Assembly: GCA_035274465.1 (NCBI GenBank)
Contig: DATEOF010000353.1
Location: 1 to 64,000 of the forward strand
Length of the DNA: 64,000 bases
Source of the DNA: JADGRF01 sp035274465
Lineage (GTDB): Bacteria; Myxococcota_A; Polyangia; Polyangiales; JAFGIB01
Direction of reading: 5' to 3'
Numbering within the stretch: the stretch's first letter is position 1; each line of letters begins with the position of its first letter. Below the pieces are notes generated by a model. It made no database searches. It was not told the origin of the DNA and worked only from the letters and a program-made list of their open reading frames with translations. This document shows positions 42,063 to 51,568 of this stretch, piece by piece. Position numbers and translations under genes: made by a program.

Positions 42063-45000
42063 GCACGAGCTCCGGGAAGTAGGCGCGCAGGTCGCTCTCG
42101 GGCTCGCGCATGCCCATGCCGCTCAGCGCTGCGATCGCAGCTGCCATGCGCTGTTCGCCATCCTCGCCGCCCGTCAAGAAGCCGAGCGCATATCGCTCAC
42201 GCGCCGCGTCGTCGGCGGCTCCGAGTTCTTCGAGGGCTTGCGCACTCTGCAGCAGCAGCTGTTTGGCAAGCGCGCGATCGCCGCGGATCAGAGCCACCCG
42301 CGCGCGAATACGCAGAGGGGCGAGCTTACGGAACGGCAGAGGGGACTTCTTCGCCAACCACTGCAGGTGCTCGCGAACCAGTGGCTCGGGGTCACCGCCT
42401 GCACCCGATGTCACGTGAGCATTGAGCACGAGCCGAGCGTGGTAGAACTGGAGCAGGTAGATGAAGAATGCGCTGTGCTTCAACGGCGAAGCATGGAGGC
42501 GCGGCGCGAGCTCGGCGTGGCGCGCCAGCGCCCAGTCGTGCTCGCCCGTCGTGCAGCCCGCACGCATCACCGCCAACAGGTGCAGCATGTGCAGCACACC
42601 CGTGGACGCTGGCAGCTCCTGGTGCTCGAGGTCGAGTCGTGCACGAGAACCGCGACAACCCTGTTCGGCTTGCTCGACAGCGGTGCAGGCCAGCGAGGTC
42701 TGCAGCACGGCGCTGCGATTGTTCTTCGCGGTGGCCTCGTCGATCAGACGCCTCACCACCACGGCTGCCTCGTTGTGGCGGCCGAGAAACTGCAGCGCGC
42801 TCACGTACGCAGCGCGCACGACGAACATGTAGAAGTAATCGCCGAGGTCGTCGCCCAGGCCCCTGGTGGCGTACAGCTCCTCCGCGGCGAGCGCCGGCTC
42901 GAGCGCTTGCGCGAGCTGCCCGAGGAACACCGCGCAACTCGCGCGGGCAGCGTACAGCTCGAATGCGTGTTGCGGCTGCGCGTCGCAATCGATCAAGGCT
43001 TCGGCTCGCGCGAGCATCTCGCTCACGCGCTGCGCCGCGGCACCACCGCCCGATAGCGCCGCCAGCGCCGCGTTCATGCAGTAGGCGCGCGCGGTGGTCC
43101 GCGATTCGCCGTATTGAAAACACATGCGCGTGGCGCGCGTCTGGAACAGCGTCGCTCGCAAGGGCATGTGGCATTGGGTGTCGAGCGCCAGGTTGCCGTA
43201 GAGCGTCCCGATGCGCAGCTCCTCTGGCGGAATCACCACGCCCTCGCGAGGACGAACGACGCGCTCCAGTACCGCGATGCGCGCGCGTTCCCAGCCGATC
43301 GCCGCGTACAGTCCCGCGTCGGAGGTAGGGACCCGGATCTCGAGGGCCGCGAGCACCCGCTTCACCAGCTGTTCTCCCTCTTCGAACCGCCCCGAGCGCA
43401 GCAAGTGTGAGGCTGCGAGGCACAACAGCGTGACGCGCTCGGACTCTGCCGCGTGTTCACTCGCCTTCAGATATGCGTCGGCGGCCTTGATTCCTCGACC
43501 GCAGTGCGCCAGCGCGAGCGCGAGCTGGGTCCAGAGCTTTGTGGTCTCCTGCTCCGAGTCCGCCAGCTGAACACAGCGCTCGTACAGCTCTGCGGCCTGC
43601 TCGAACGCGAGGTTCTCGCTCGCGATCTGTGCCGCGCGCAAGCCGTACTGCAGCGCCTGCTTTCGCTCTCCCGCAGCCAGCGCGAGCTGGTGAAGCCACG
43701 CGGCATCGGCTTGGCCTTCGCGCAACAAGGCGCGAAGCAGCGATGCCTGGACGCGCTGCAACTCCGCTTCTGTGAGCGCCGCATGGACGGACTCGCGCAC
43801 GCCGTCGTGATAGATCTCGAGCAGGGTCGTGCGCGCCACGTAGCGCGTGCGTACGAGGCGCAGGCTTTGCAACTCGTGAATGTAGGCGCGGCTGGCTCCC
43901 CCGATATCGGCTGCCTCGAGCACAATTCGTGGCGCGAGGGGTCTGCCCGCCACTGCGAGCACGCGGAGCAGCTCTTGCGCGGGCGGCGGAAGAAGCGCGC
44001 TCGTGTGCAGCACCAGTTCTTTGATCGACAGCGCAGCGAGGTCGGTTTCACCACGATCGAGCTTGGCTCGCGCGAGCGCCGCGAGCTGCGAGGCGAGGAA
44101 GGGGTTGCCGCACGAGTCGCGGACGATGCGTGCGATCACGTGAGGCGCGGGAGAGGTCGAATCGCCGATGCGCTTCGAGCACAGTGCGTGAACATCCGAA
44201 TCTCGCAGCGGCTTGAGATCCAGCTCGAACTGTTCGACCTGCTGAGCGTCCCTTGCCGCCGGTGAAAGAAGGGCAGACAGCGTCGCGTTGGTCGCGACCT
44301 CGTCGCTGCGGTAGGACAGAACGAGCAGCACAGGACCGTCGATGGGGCGCTTGAGCCAGTCCAGTAGTACTTGTGTGCTATCGAGATCGCCCCATTGCAG
44401 GTCGTCGATCCAGATCACCAGCGGCCGGGTGGCGGCTAGGCTGCGCAGTAGGTAGCGAAAGCCTTCCTCCGCGCGCCTGCGCAACTGAGTTGCATCCCCG
44501 TGGGGCTTCTTCTTCGTCGAGCTGAGCAGGCGACGCACGGCCGGCACGCGTTCGAGCACGGGAAACAGCACCGTGAGCGGACCAATGTCCGAAGACAGCA
44601 GGTACGCAACCTGGAAGTCGTCGAGCGCCATCAGGTGCGTCGCGAGCGCGTCGATCGCACCGTCGATCGACTTGAATGGCATGGCCTCGCGCTCGTAGCA
44701 GCGGCTACGCACCACGAGCGGCTCGGCCGACAGCGGGAGCGCCAGTGATGGGCAGCCCGCAAGGAAGCTCTCGACCAGCGCGGTCTTGCCAGCGCCTGAC
44801 GGGCCGCGGACGTGGACCGCGACCGTGGAGTGCTCGCGGACGCACGCTTCCAGTGCCGACTCGAGCTGCGAGCGTTCCGCATCGCGACCGAACAGGTCCG
44901 AGCTCGATTGCGTCGACGGCGGCTCGGGTAGCAGCGACTGCGTCTCGGTCGGCGTCCGCGGCTCGCTCGCTCGGGCGAGCACGTCGAGGATCTCGTGGAC

Positions 45001-45831
45001 AGTGGCGCGCTGCCGGGGGTCGACACGCAACAAACTCGCACACAGCTCGCGCAACGGCGCAGGGGCATCTGCGCTCAGCAAAGGCGGCGGCTCGAGCTCC
45101 AGCTTGCGTTGGATCAGATCGAGCGGCGTCCGGCCGTCGATGGGCAAGTATCCGCTCAGCGCCTCGTAGAGCATCACGCCGAAGGCGTACCAGTCGGACG
45201 CTTCGCTCAGGCCTTCGCCACGGGCTTGTTCAGGTGGCATATAGGCCGGCGTGCCCGCGGTGACGCCATCGAGCGTGACGTCATTGGACGGCGAGAGCTC
45301 GCGCACGAGGCCGAAGTCGAGCACGACCACCCGCCCCTGGCGATCGAGCATCACGTTGCTCGGCTTCAAGTCGCGATGGAGCATTCCGGCCTGATGAATC
45401 GCGTGAATGCCGTTGGCGAGCTGCGAGAACGCGTCGATGATCCGCGGGAGCCGGGCGGCAGACCGCGCCACCTCGAGGTCCTCGTCGCGCTGCAACGCGG
45501 ATGCGTCGGGTATGGGCCCGGTCTCGGTGAGACCGCGCAGCAGCTCTTCGCCATCGACCAGCTCCATGCTCAGGAACCAACCGTCGTCGGCGTGCTCGAG
45601 CTCGTACAGCTGGACGAGGTTTCGGTGATGGATGTTGGCCAGCGCGCGGAACTCGCGCTTGAAGCGCAGCACGCTGAGCGGATTGATACGCGACAGCATC
45701 TTGAGCGCCACCTGCTCTCCGCTTTCGCGATCGAGGGCGACGTAGACCGTACCGACGCCGCCTTCGCCGAGGGGGCGAATGAGCTCATAGCGCGAGGTCG
45801 TCGCGATCCGGTGCTGCTCCTTGGCTGTCAC
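42052..45831 (-). CDS. Giant Ser/Thr kinase-ATPase-repeat protein K3 (type A)
   Basis: 1259 aa from a GTG. Kinase domain: GEGGVG loop, Lys44 in VALKML, HRDLKPSN (152-159), DFG (172-174), PPE (199-201) for APE. The ATPase domain starts at FGRD (about 316), with intact Walker A GPSGAGKT (343-350) and Walker B LVIWIDDLQW (about 471-480), the latter identical to K1. Long helical-repeat tail ending in YFPELV. Shares with K1 the REFRALA-N/D-I/V-H-H/P block and the VVRSRCYEREAMPFK block. It begins 107 bases after K4, across a hairpin-forming spacer, and overlaps the start of K2. Confidence 0.9.
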   Translation of the reverse strand: MTAKEQHRIATTSRYELIRPLGEGGVGTVYVALDRESGEQVALKMLSRINPLSVLRFKREFRALANIHHRNLVQLYELEHADDGWFLSMELVDGEELLRGLTETGPIPDASALQRDEDLEVARSAARLPRIIDAFSQLANGIHAIHQAGMLHRDLKPSNVMLDRQGRVVVLDFGLVRELSPSNDVTLDGVTAGTPAYMPPEQARGEGLSEASDWYAFGVMLYEALSGYLPIDGRTPLDLIQRKLELEPPPLLSADAPAPLRELCASLLRVDPRQRATVHEILDVLARASEPRTPTETQSLLPEPPSTQSSSDLFGRDAERSQLESALEACVREHSTVAVHVRGPSGAGKTALVESFLAGCPSLALPLSAEPLVVRSRCYEREAMPFKSIDGAIDALATHLMALDDFQVAYLLSSDIGPLTVLFPVLERVPAVRRLLSSTKKKPHGDATQLRRRAEEGFRYLLRSLAATRPLVIWIDDLQWGDLDSTQVLLDWLKRPIDGPVLLVLSYRSDEVATNATLSALLSPAARDAQQVEQFELDLKPLRDSDVHALCSKRIGDSTSPAPHVIARIVRDSCGNPFLASQLAALARAKLDRGETDLAALSIKELVLHTSALLPPPAQELLRVLAVAGRPLAPRIVLEAADIGGASRAYIHELQSLRLVRTRYVARTTLLEIYHDGVRESVHAALTEAELQRVQASLLRALLREGQADAAWLHQLALAAGERKQALQYGLRAAQIASENLAFEQAAELYERCVQLADSEQETTKLWTQLALALAHCGRGIKAADAYLKASEHAAESERVTLLCLAASHLLRSGRFEEGEQLVKRVLAALEIRVPTSDAGLYAAIGWERARIAVLERVVRPREGVVIPPEELRIGTLYGNLALDTQCHMPLRATLFQTRATRMCFQYGESRTTARAYCMNAALAALSGGGAAAQRVSEMLARAEALIDCDAQPQHAFELYAARASCAVFLGQLAQALEPALAAEELYATRGLGDDLGDYFYMFVVRAAYVSALQFLGRHNEAAVVVRRLIDEATAKNNRSAVLQTSLACTAVEQAEQGCRGSRARLDLEHQELPASTGVLHMLHLLAVMRAGCTTGEHDWALARHAELAPRLHASPLKHSAFFIYLLQFYHARLVLNAHVTSGAGGDPEPLVREHLQWLAKKSPLPFRKLAPLRIRARVALIRGDRALAKQLLLQSAQALEELGAADDAARERYALGFLTGGEDGEQRMAAAIAALSGMGMREPESDLRAYFPELVRGA

Positions 45832-45848
45832 GACTAGCCGACCGATCG

Positions 45849-45890
45849 TATCGCACGGGCGCTGTGAGCTGCTGGCACCGCCGTGCGATA
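45849..45890 (-). repeat. Long-armed inverted repeat in the K4-K3 spacer
   Basis: TATCGCACGG at 45849-45858 and its exact complement CCGTGCGATA at 45881-45890, with a 22-base loop, lie just upstream of the K3 start. No T tract follows on the minus strand, so it is not a classic terminator. It could be a processing, attenuation or protein-binding element adjusting K3 relative to K4. Confidence 0.55.
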
Positions 45891-45938
45891 TCCACGCGCA
45901 AGTCGAGGGTTATCGCAGCTTCGCGGCTGTGAGCGCCG

Positions 45939-48900
45939 CTACTGCTGCTCGGTGGCTGCGCTCGCCTGTACGCGCGCAGCAGCGAGTAACTGCGCGGTCA
46001 CGGCGGGGATCAGCTGAAGCTGCGCGCTGTCATACGGGATGCCCGATGCACTCACAGACAGCGCGACGACCCCGGCCAGGTTGCGAACCGCACCCTCGAC
46101 GCAGCTGAGCAGCAGCAGCTCATAGCTGCAGCCGCCCACTTGAACGGTCGAGCTCTGCGTCGCGGCTTGCTCCAAGGCGCTCGAGGCGATGTCGTCCGCG
46201 TAGCCCACGCGCTCGGACTCGGTTTCGAAGAAGCGGAGCGCGCGCTCGCACAGGGTTCGTACTGCCGGCGCGGCCAGATCGTCGAGCGAACTCGCGAGCT
46301 GCAGACCCGTCGGCGTGCGCTCGAACAAGTAGCCGCCGCGCGCCCGGAAGGCCACGCACAACGCGCGCAGCGCGCGCAGGTTGTGCTCCGCAGCGTTGCG
46401 CGTGCCCGCCATGATCCGTGCCATCTTCGAGGCCGCGTCGTCTTGCATCGTCAACGCAGTCTCGATGGCAGGCTCGAAATCGGCGAGCGGGGCACCGCCC
46501 ATGAAGCCGCGGCGCTTAGCTTCGTTGATCAAGCGTTCATAGCGCGCGCCGAGCGGACAGCCCAAACCATGCCGGTATTCGTGGGCTGTCAGCTGTGAAT
46601 ATTTCTCGAACCCGTCCTGGTCGGCGCTCCAGATCGCGATCTGCGCGCGTGCCTCGTAGGACAAGCCGAGCCGCAAGCCGCTGCACCCGACAGCCAGTTG
46701 CTGGGCGATCAACGCATCCAACCGCACGGCAGCCGAAGCCTTGCCGAGCTTGGCTTCGATCAGGCTCACCGCGCGAATCAAATCGGCCGTGTGGCTATCG
46801 ATCCCGCGCTTTTCGCAGATCGCGAGCGCTGCATGCGCGCGCGTATGCGCCTCCTCCATGCAGCCCATCGCGAGCAACGTCTCCGCAAGTCCTGCCTGTG
46901 CCGCGATCCAGGTCTGTAGGCTCGACGACAACCCGTCTGCGTCAACGGCAGTGAGCTCGAGCGTGCGCTCGAAGCCATCACGTGCAGCAGCATAGTCGCC
47001 GCGCGCCAGGTGGAAGCGCGCTTCGGCTTCGCGCAAGTGCGGAATCCAGCCAGGGTATTCGGACGCCAACAGCCGCAGCTGGTCCACGACCTGTGCGAGA
47101 CCTCGCAGATCGCGCGCTTTGCCGTAGGCGCTCGCCTCCACGCTCAGCAACGTCTTGAACAACGGCGCGGTCCTCACCTGCAGAGCCATGACTTCGGCCT
47201 GCCGCCGCAGCTGGTCGGCTCCGTCCCAGTCGCCTTGTTCGAGGCGCACGATCTTCCGCAGCTGAAGCGCGGTGATCTTCTGATAGGGATCGCGATCCAA
47301 GCGCTCGGCGCGGCTGCTCGCACTCGCCAGCCCCAGCTGCGATTCGATCATGCCCACGGCGAAGGTCACAGCTCCGCGGATCGGCTCGAGGTGTTGCAAC
47401 TCGTCGGTCATCGCGTCGAGCTTGCCCAGCACATCGAGCCAGATTGCGTATGCGTCAGCGTAGCGACACTCGCAGTGGCTACGGTAGGTCGCGGTGGCGT
47501 TGCGAAAGATCACGTCGATGGCCGGCGAGAGTGCGACGAACGGCTCGAGCAATTGCGGCAAGCTCGCGACCAGCTTGGTGTCGGAGGTGCGAGCACCGAC
47601 CGCGATCGATAGCACGACGTATTCGACCAGTAGCCTGAGCGCCTCGGTCACCGAATAGACGCGCTCGGCCTCCGGCGTGTCGAGGTAGCGCTGATGCGCA
47701 GCTTGCAGAGCTCTCGTCAAGCGCTCCGCCGCGCTCGAAGCCTGGGAGTCACGCTCCCAGAGCTCGAAGCCTGAATCGTGCTTGAGCTGCTCGAGCCACG
47801 CGGCGGACGCGGCTGCGTACAAACGGCTGTCCGTGGTCGCCATTGCGGCCGCATACCAGCGCCGCAGCTGGTTGATCTGACGCGGGCTGCGACCGAGTCT
47901 CTCCGCAGTCTCGGTGGCCACGCCTGCACACCAACTCATCTTCCCGACGTTCTGCGCCTGCGCCGCCGCGTGGTCGAACTTTCTGTCCCACTCCGCAGCG
48001 AGCCGCAGCAAGAGATCGACGCCCGCTTCGTGCATACCGCCGGAGAACAAGTGATACTGCAGCGCGAACGGCGATCGCTCGGCGTACAAGCGCGCCAGCA
48101 CCTCGTGTCTTTTCTGCTCGGCGACTGGTTCCAGTCCAGCTTTGAACGCGGCCGCCCACAGCCGATTCGCGAGCGTGTATTTCTGCCCGTCGCGAATCAG
48201 CGCGCCGATCGTCTCCAGCTCGGAGATCGCGCGATCGATCTTGGCTGGTTCGGTATCCGAGAGCAGCGCGCGATAGTCGGCATGCGCGAACACCTCGAAG
48301 TAAGCGAGCGCGTGTGCCTCGGCCAGGAAACGCGCCGGGGCTGAGAGCTCCGCAATGCGCCCGTGCATCGCGGCTTCGACGCTCACCGGGAGGTCGCCGG
48401 CCACGAGGCGGGTCGGCAGAGTCCAGGTGCCGGCGCGGTAGCGGATCATTCCCTTGTCGACGAGGTGCTGCGCCAAGTCGAGACACTGCCGCGGGTTGCC
48501 ACGCGCCACGCTGAAGACCTCGTCCGAGAGCATCTTGAGATTTGCGACATCGCCGAACAACGACCCGAGCAGTGCATGGGTTTGCTGCGAGCTCAGCGAG
48601 TCGAGGCTCGACGACGTGCAGCGCCGCGCGAGCACAGCGTGCGCTTCGCTGGCCGCTGCCGAACCGTCGACGGTCATGATCACGAACAGACGCCCGGGCA
48701 GTCCGCTGTCCATCACGGTGGCCAGGACCGCGCCCGATTCCGGGTCGATGCGGTGCACATCGTCGACGGCCAGGAGCAGCGGTTGCGTGCGAGTCACGGC
48801 CGACAGCACGCGGCACATGGCGTGCTTCAGCGACTCGCGCGCGGGCGCCAGCTCGTGCAGGCTGCGTAGCTCGAGCCGCGCCGGCGCGTCGCGCACGAAC

Positions 48901-50045
48901 AGCTCTGGGCTCACGCGCTCGCAGCCATTGCTCGGAAGGACCTCGATCAAGTGCTGAAGTAGTGCGTGCGCAACCGCGAACGGTTCGCGCGCGCCCTGCG
49001 CGGTCGCACGCAACACCGTGAACCCGAGCGACTTGGCGTCGAGCAGGCAGGCGTCGAGCACGCGTGAGCGTCCCACGCCGGGTGCACCGCTCAACATCAA
49101 GCCGATGCTTTGGCTGGCGACAGGCTTACTGAGCGTCCTGCGCAGCTCGCTGCGAAGCTGCTCGCGGCCGACCAGTGTCGGGGTCGTGAGATACGCGCGC
49201 GACACCTGGTCGGACTCGTGACCAGTCAGGCCTGCACAGGCAGCCAAGCGCTCCATCACCTCGAAGGCGCTCTGCGGGCGCAGCGCGGGGTCCAAGTGAA
49301 TCAGTGACAGCACCAAATCATCGAGCTCGGTCGGAATTTGCGCTGCGTACGCCGAGGGCGGAGCGACCTTGCTCTGCCACGCCTCTCGCAGTTCTCTGAA
49401 GTTGGCCGCGCGGTAAGGCGAGTTGCCGGTGAGCGCGTGATAGAGCGTCGCACCGAGCGAGTACAAATCGGCGCGCCCGTCCAGCGTCTGGTGATGCACC
49501 GCTTCGGGAGGCACGAACGCAGGAGTTCCGATCAGGTGGGGAGCGGCACCCATCGCAGCCAGCGCGCCGAAGTCGATCAACTTGGCCCGTCCATCCCGCG
49601 TACAACGAACGTTACGCGGCGTCACGTCGCGATGGATCAGACGGCGCGAATGCAGCAAAGCCAGCGAGGAGCAAACGTCGAAGAGCAGACTGCACGCGTC
49701 CGTCCAAGGCAGCGGGGCGCGATCGCGCAGGTCACCACCGTCCAATAACTCCATCGTGTAAAATGGACCGCGCGCTCCGTCGACACCGTAGTCGTAGACC
49801 GCGATTACACGTGGATGTTGCAGCTCGGCCAGGGTATGGAATTCGCGCTCGAACAAGCTTTCGAGCAGCGCTCGCTCGGAGCTACCCGCGCCGATGGTGA
49901 GCTGCTTGAGCGCGACGGTCTGCCCGGTAGCGAGGTCCGCGGCACGGTATACGCTCGCCATTCCGCCGCGTCCCAGGCGCTCTTGCAGCGCGTAGCGGCC
50001 GCCGATCATCACCCCGTCGGGAGCTTCACTCGCAGCAGGCTTCAT
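45939..50045 (-). CDS. Giant Ser/Thr kinase-ATPase-repeat protein K4 (type B) with GAF-like tail
   Basis: 1368 aa, first gene of the array; the ATG is preceded by GAGG four bases upstream. Kinase domain: GRGGMA loop, Lys47, catalytic loop HRDVTPRN (138-145), DFG (158-160), PPE (179-181). The ATPase-like domain starts at VGRE (about 292). Walker A is GAPGVGRS (320-327) with Arg326 in place of Lys; Walker-B-like LLLAVDDVH is at 423-431. Helical repeats fill about 600-1200. The last ~165 residues, absent from K2, look GAF-like (ARGGYLFERTPTGLQLASS, then a hydrophobic strand pair near GCSYELLLLS and VVALSVSASG), possibly a ligand sensor. Probably the upstream sensor member of the set. Confidence 0.9.
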   Translation of the reverse strand: MKPAASEAPDGVMIGGRYALQERLGRGGMASVYRAADLATGQTVALKQLTIGAGSSERALLESLFEREFHTLAELQHPRVIAVYDYGVDGARGPFYTMELLDGGDLRDRAPLPWTDACSLLFDVCSSLALLHSRRLIHRDVTPRNVRCTRDGRAKLIDFGALAAMGAAPHLIGTPAFVPPEAVHHQTLDGRADLYSLGATLYHALTGNSPYRAANFRELREAWQSKVAPPSAYAAQIPTELDDLVLSLIHLDPALRPQSAFEVMERLAACAGLTGHESDQVSRAYLTTPTLVGREQLRSELRRTLSKPVASQSIGLMLSGAPGVGRSRVLDACLLDAKSLGFTVLRATAQGAREPFAVAHALLQHLIEVLPSNGCERVSPELFVRDAPARLELRSLHELAPARESLKHAMCRVLSAVTRTQPLLLAVDDVHRIDPESGAVLATVMDSGLPGRLFVIMTVDGSAAASEAHAVLARRCTSSSLDSLSSQQTHALLGSLFGDVANLKMLSDEVFSVARGNPRQCLDLAQHLVDKGMIRYRAGTWTLPTRLVAGDLPVSVEAAMHGRIAELSAPARFLAEAHALAYFEVFAHADYRALLSDTEPAKIDRAISELETIGALIRDGQKYTLANRLWAAAFKAGLEPVAEQKRHEVLARLYAERSPFALQYHLFSGGMHEAGVDLLLRLAAEWDRKFDHAAAQAQNVGKMSWCAGVATETAERLGRSPRQINQLRRWYAAAMATTDSRLYAAASAAWLEQLKHDSGFELWERDSQASSAAERLTRALQAAHQRYLDTPEAERVYSVTEALRLLVEYVVLSIAVGARTSDTKLVASLPQLLEPFVALSPAIDVIFRNATATYRSHCECRYADAYAIWLDVLGKLDAMTDELQHLEPIRGAVTFAVGMIESQLGLASASSRAERLDRDPYQKITALQLRKIVRLEQGDWDGADQLRRQAEVMALQVRTAPLFKTLLSVEASAYGKARDLRGLAQVVDQLRLLASEYPGWIPHLREAEARFHLARGDYAAARDGFERTLELTAVDADGLSSSLQTWIAAQAGLAETLLAMGCMEEAHTRAHAALAICEKRGIDSHTADLIRAVSLIEAKLGKASAAVRLDALIAQQLAVGCSGLRLGLSYEARAQIAIWSADQDGFEKYSQLTAHEYRHGLGCPLGARYERLINEAKRRGFMGGAPLADFEPAIETALTMQDDAASKMARIMAGTRNAAEHNLRALRALCVAFRARGGYLFERTPTGLQLASSLDDLAAPAVRTLCERALRFFETESERVGYADDIASSALEQAATQSSTVQVGGCSYELLLLSCVEGAVRNLAGVVALSVSASGIPYDSAQLQLIPAVTAQLLAAARVQASAATEQQ

Positions 50046-50063
50046 ACGTCCTCGGCCAGCCTG

Positions 50064-50069
50064 ATCATA
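50064..50069 (-). promoter_or_regulatory. Candidate -10 box for the kinase array
   Basis: TATGAT on the minus strand, 18 bases before the K4 ATG; transcription would start just ahead of the ribosome site. The -35 side (TTCGGA or CGGACA, depending on spacing) is poor. The 280-base gap 50046-50325 holds no other clear element. Confidence 0.27.
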
Positions 50070-50325
50070 GCGAGTTTGCGCGCTGTCCGAACGCGGTGGG
50101 CGGTGCTCCCTGAGAACGCTACTCGTAGGCGCGTCGTCACCTGAGCGGCGCCACGTAGGTTCGAGGTCATCGAACCCTCGGACGTGCCGTGGGCCGTAAA
50201 CACTTCCGCTCGAGAACGCTGGATGCTCGCCGCGAGACTCTAGCCTAACAGAATTTCATGCCGGGAGCGTGCGAGGGCAGTTTTCGTGGCTGCGTTGACT
50301 TCCACGTACCGGATGATCTTCGCAG

Positions 50326-51498
50326 TCAGTGATGTGCTGCAGGCGGAGGCGCCGGTGTGGGCAGGGGCGGGGTCGGCGAGAACATCGGGCCAGGATCGTG
50401 TTGTACGGGCGCCAGCGGGAGCTCTTTCGGGTGTGGCGTCTCGTGCTCGTCCTCTTCCTCTTCGTCACCCTGATCGTGCAGGTGCTCCGCGAAGACTTGC
50501 GACAGACGCTCGAACGGGTCGACGATCTTTCGAGGGTTACCCGAGGCGTCGAGGCTCACGCCGGAGAGCACGGCTTCTTGAAACGCCTTGAGGCGCGGGG
50601 CTTCCGTGACTCCGTTGACGTTGATGATGCTGACCTTGCCCGGACCTTTGCCGAGGTCGTTGCGGAAGTCGTAGACGGCTCCGATCACCGTGAGCTGGCC
50701 GGCGTTCACGCGAGCAGCGAAGGTCTTCAGCGCGAGCTCGACCTGGTCGTTGACGTTGCGCAGCACGCCGTCGCGCCACTGCTTGTCGTCGATGTCTTGC
50801 TTGCCCTTCTTCTTGCCGACGCGCATGGAAGCCAGCTCGCGCTTGATCGGCTCGGCCAATCCACCCGTGCCGGTCATGGCGGCCTTCACTGCCCCGCAGC
50901 CGGTATGGCCAAGGACGAAGAGCAGTGGGGTGTGCAGGTGATCGATGCCGTACTGAATCGCTCCCAGGCCATTGCCTACCTGGTTCCCCAGGTTGCGCAC
51001 CGTGAACATGTCGTTCTCGGGCGTGGCGTCGAGCGCGCCGGCCTGGACGCGCGAGTCCGCGCAGCTGACCAGCGTGACTCGGGGAGTCTGTGTCGCGGCG
51101 AAGGCCTTGAAATAATCTGGGCCATGTTTCATGTAGGCGCCGTTGTCGCGCGCCAGGTCGCGCAGGAACGCCCGGGTGCGGGAGAGCGGCTCGTTCGGCG
51201 ACTTCTCCCAGGCGAAGGGCAGCGCGAATTCCTCCTGCGGTGCGTGGGCGGTTTGCACCTCGGGGGTGTGCTCCGGCTCGCTCGCTTCTGTTTCCGCTTC
51301 GTTCTCGGCCGGCTTGGCCGGCTCGGCGGCAGCTTCTGCAGGTTTTTCCGGCTTGCCAGGCGTCTTGGCGGCCTCCGCTGCCGCGGCCCCGGGTACGGGC
51401 GCGGGGACCATGTCGAGGCAGACAGCTGCCTTGACCTTGGCGCAGCCGGCAGCGGCGACCGCCAGGCCCAGGCACAGAAACACGACCTCACAACGCAT
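50326..51498 (-). CDS. Beta-class carbonic anhydrase, lipoprotein form
   Basis: 390 aa from the ATG at 51498, which places a lipoprotein signal (lipobox AAAGC, Cys19) at the N-terminus; an upstream start at 51549 would bury it. After an Ala/Pro/Glu-rich linker (30-90) comes the beta-CA domain with zinc ligands and dyad: C146-A-D148-S-R150, H198-T-G-C201, plus FTVRNLGNQVGNGLGAIQYG. The C-terminus is acidic then Pro/His-rich. It interconverts CO2 and bicarbonate; the lipid anchor places it outside the cytoplasm, unusual for the beta class. Divergent from an Nrt/Cmp-type ABC transporter 277 bases away, suggesting linked inorganic-carbon handling. Confidence 0.9.
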   Translation of the reverse strand: MRCEVVFLCLGLAVAAAGCAKVKAAVCLDMVPAPVPGAAAAEAAKTPGKPEKPAEAAAEPAKPAENEAETEASEPEHTPEVQTAHAPQEEFALPFAWEKSPNEPLSRTRAFLRDLARDNGAYMKHGPDYFKAFAATQTPRVTLVSCADSRVQAGALDATPENDMFTVRNLGNQVGNGLGAIQYGIDHLHTPLLFVLGHTGCGAVKAAMTGTGGLAEPIKRELASMRVGKKKGKQDIDDKQWRDGVLRNVNDQVELALKTFAARVNAGQLTVIGAVYDFRNDLGKGPGKVSIINVNGVTEAPRLKAFQEAVLSGVSLDASGNPRKIVDPFERLSQVFAEHLHDQGDEEEEDEHETPHPKELPLAPVQHDPGPMFSPTPPLPTPAPPPAAHH

Positions 51499-51568
51499 CG
51501 AAGAATGGTTCGGCTGCCCGGCTGCTGAACTTGAGCGTCGCCAGAGCACAAGCGTGGACGATGTGCGT

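Noticed and set aside
42052..45831. PPE for APE in K3 and K4 as proof of kinase inactivity
   Set aside because: The Ala of APE is variable in active kinases; Lys, HRD and DFG residues are all present.
38523..50045. HRDVSPRN/HRDVTPRN in type-B kinases as an unusual catalytic loop
   Set aside because: HRDVSPxN is common among myxobacterial Ser/Thr kinases as I know them, so it marks the subfamily but is not evidence of novelty.
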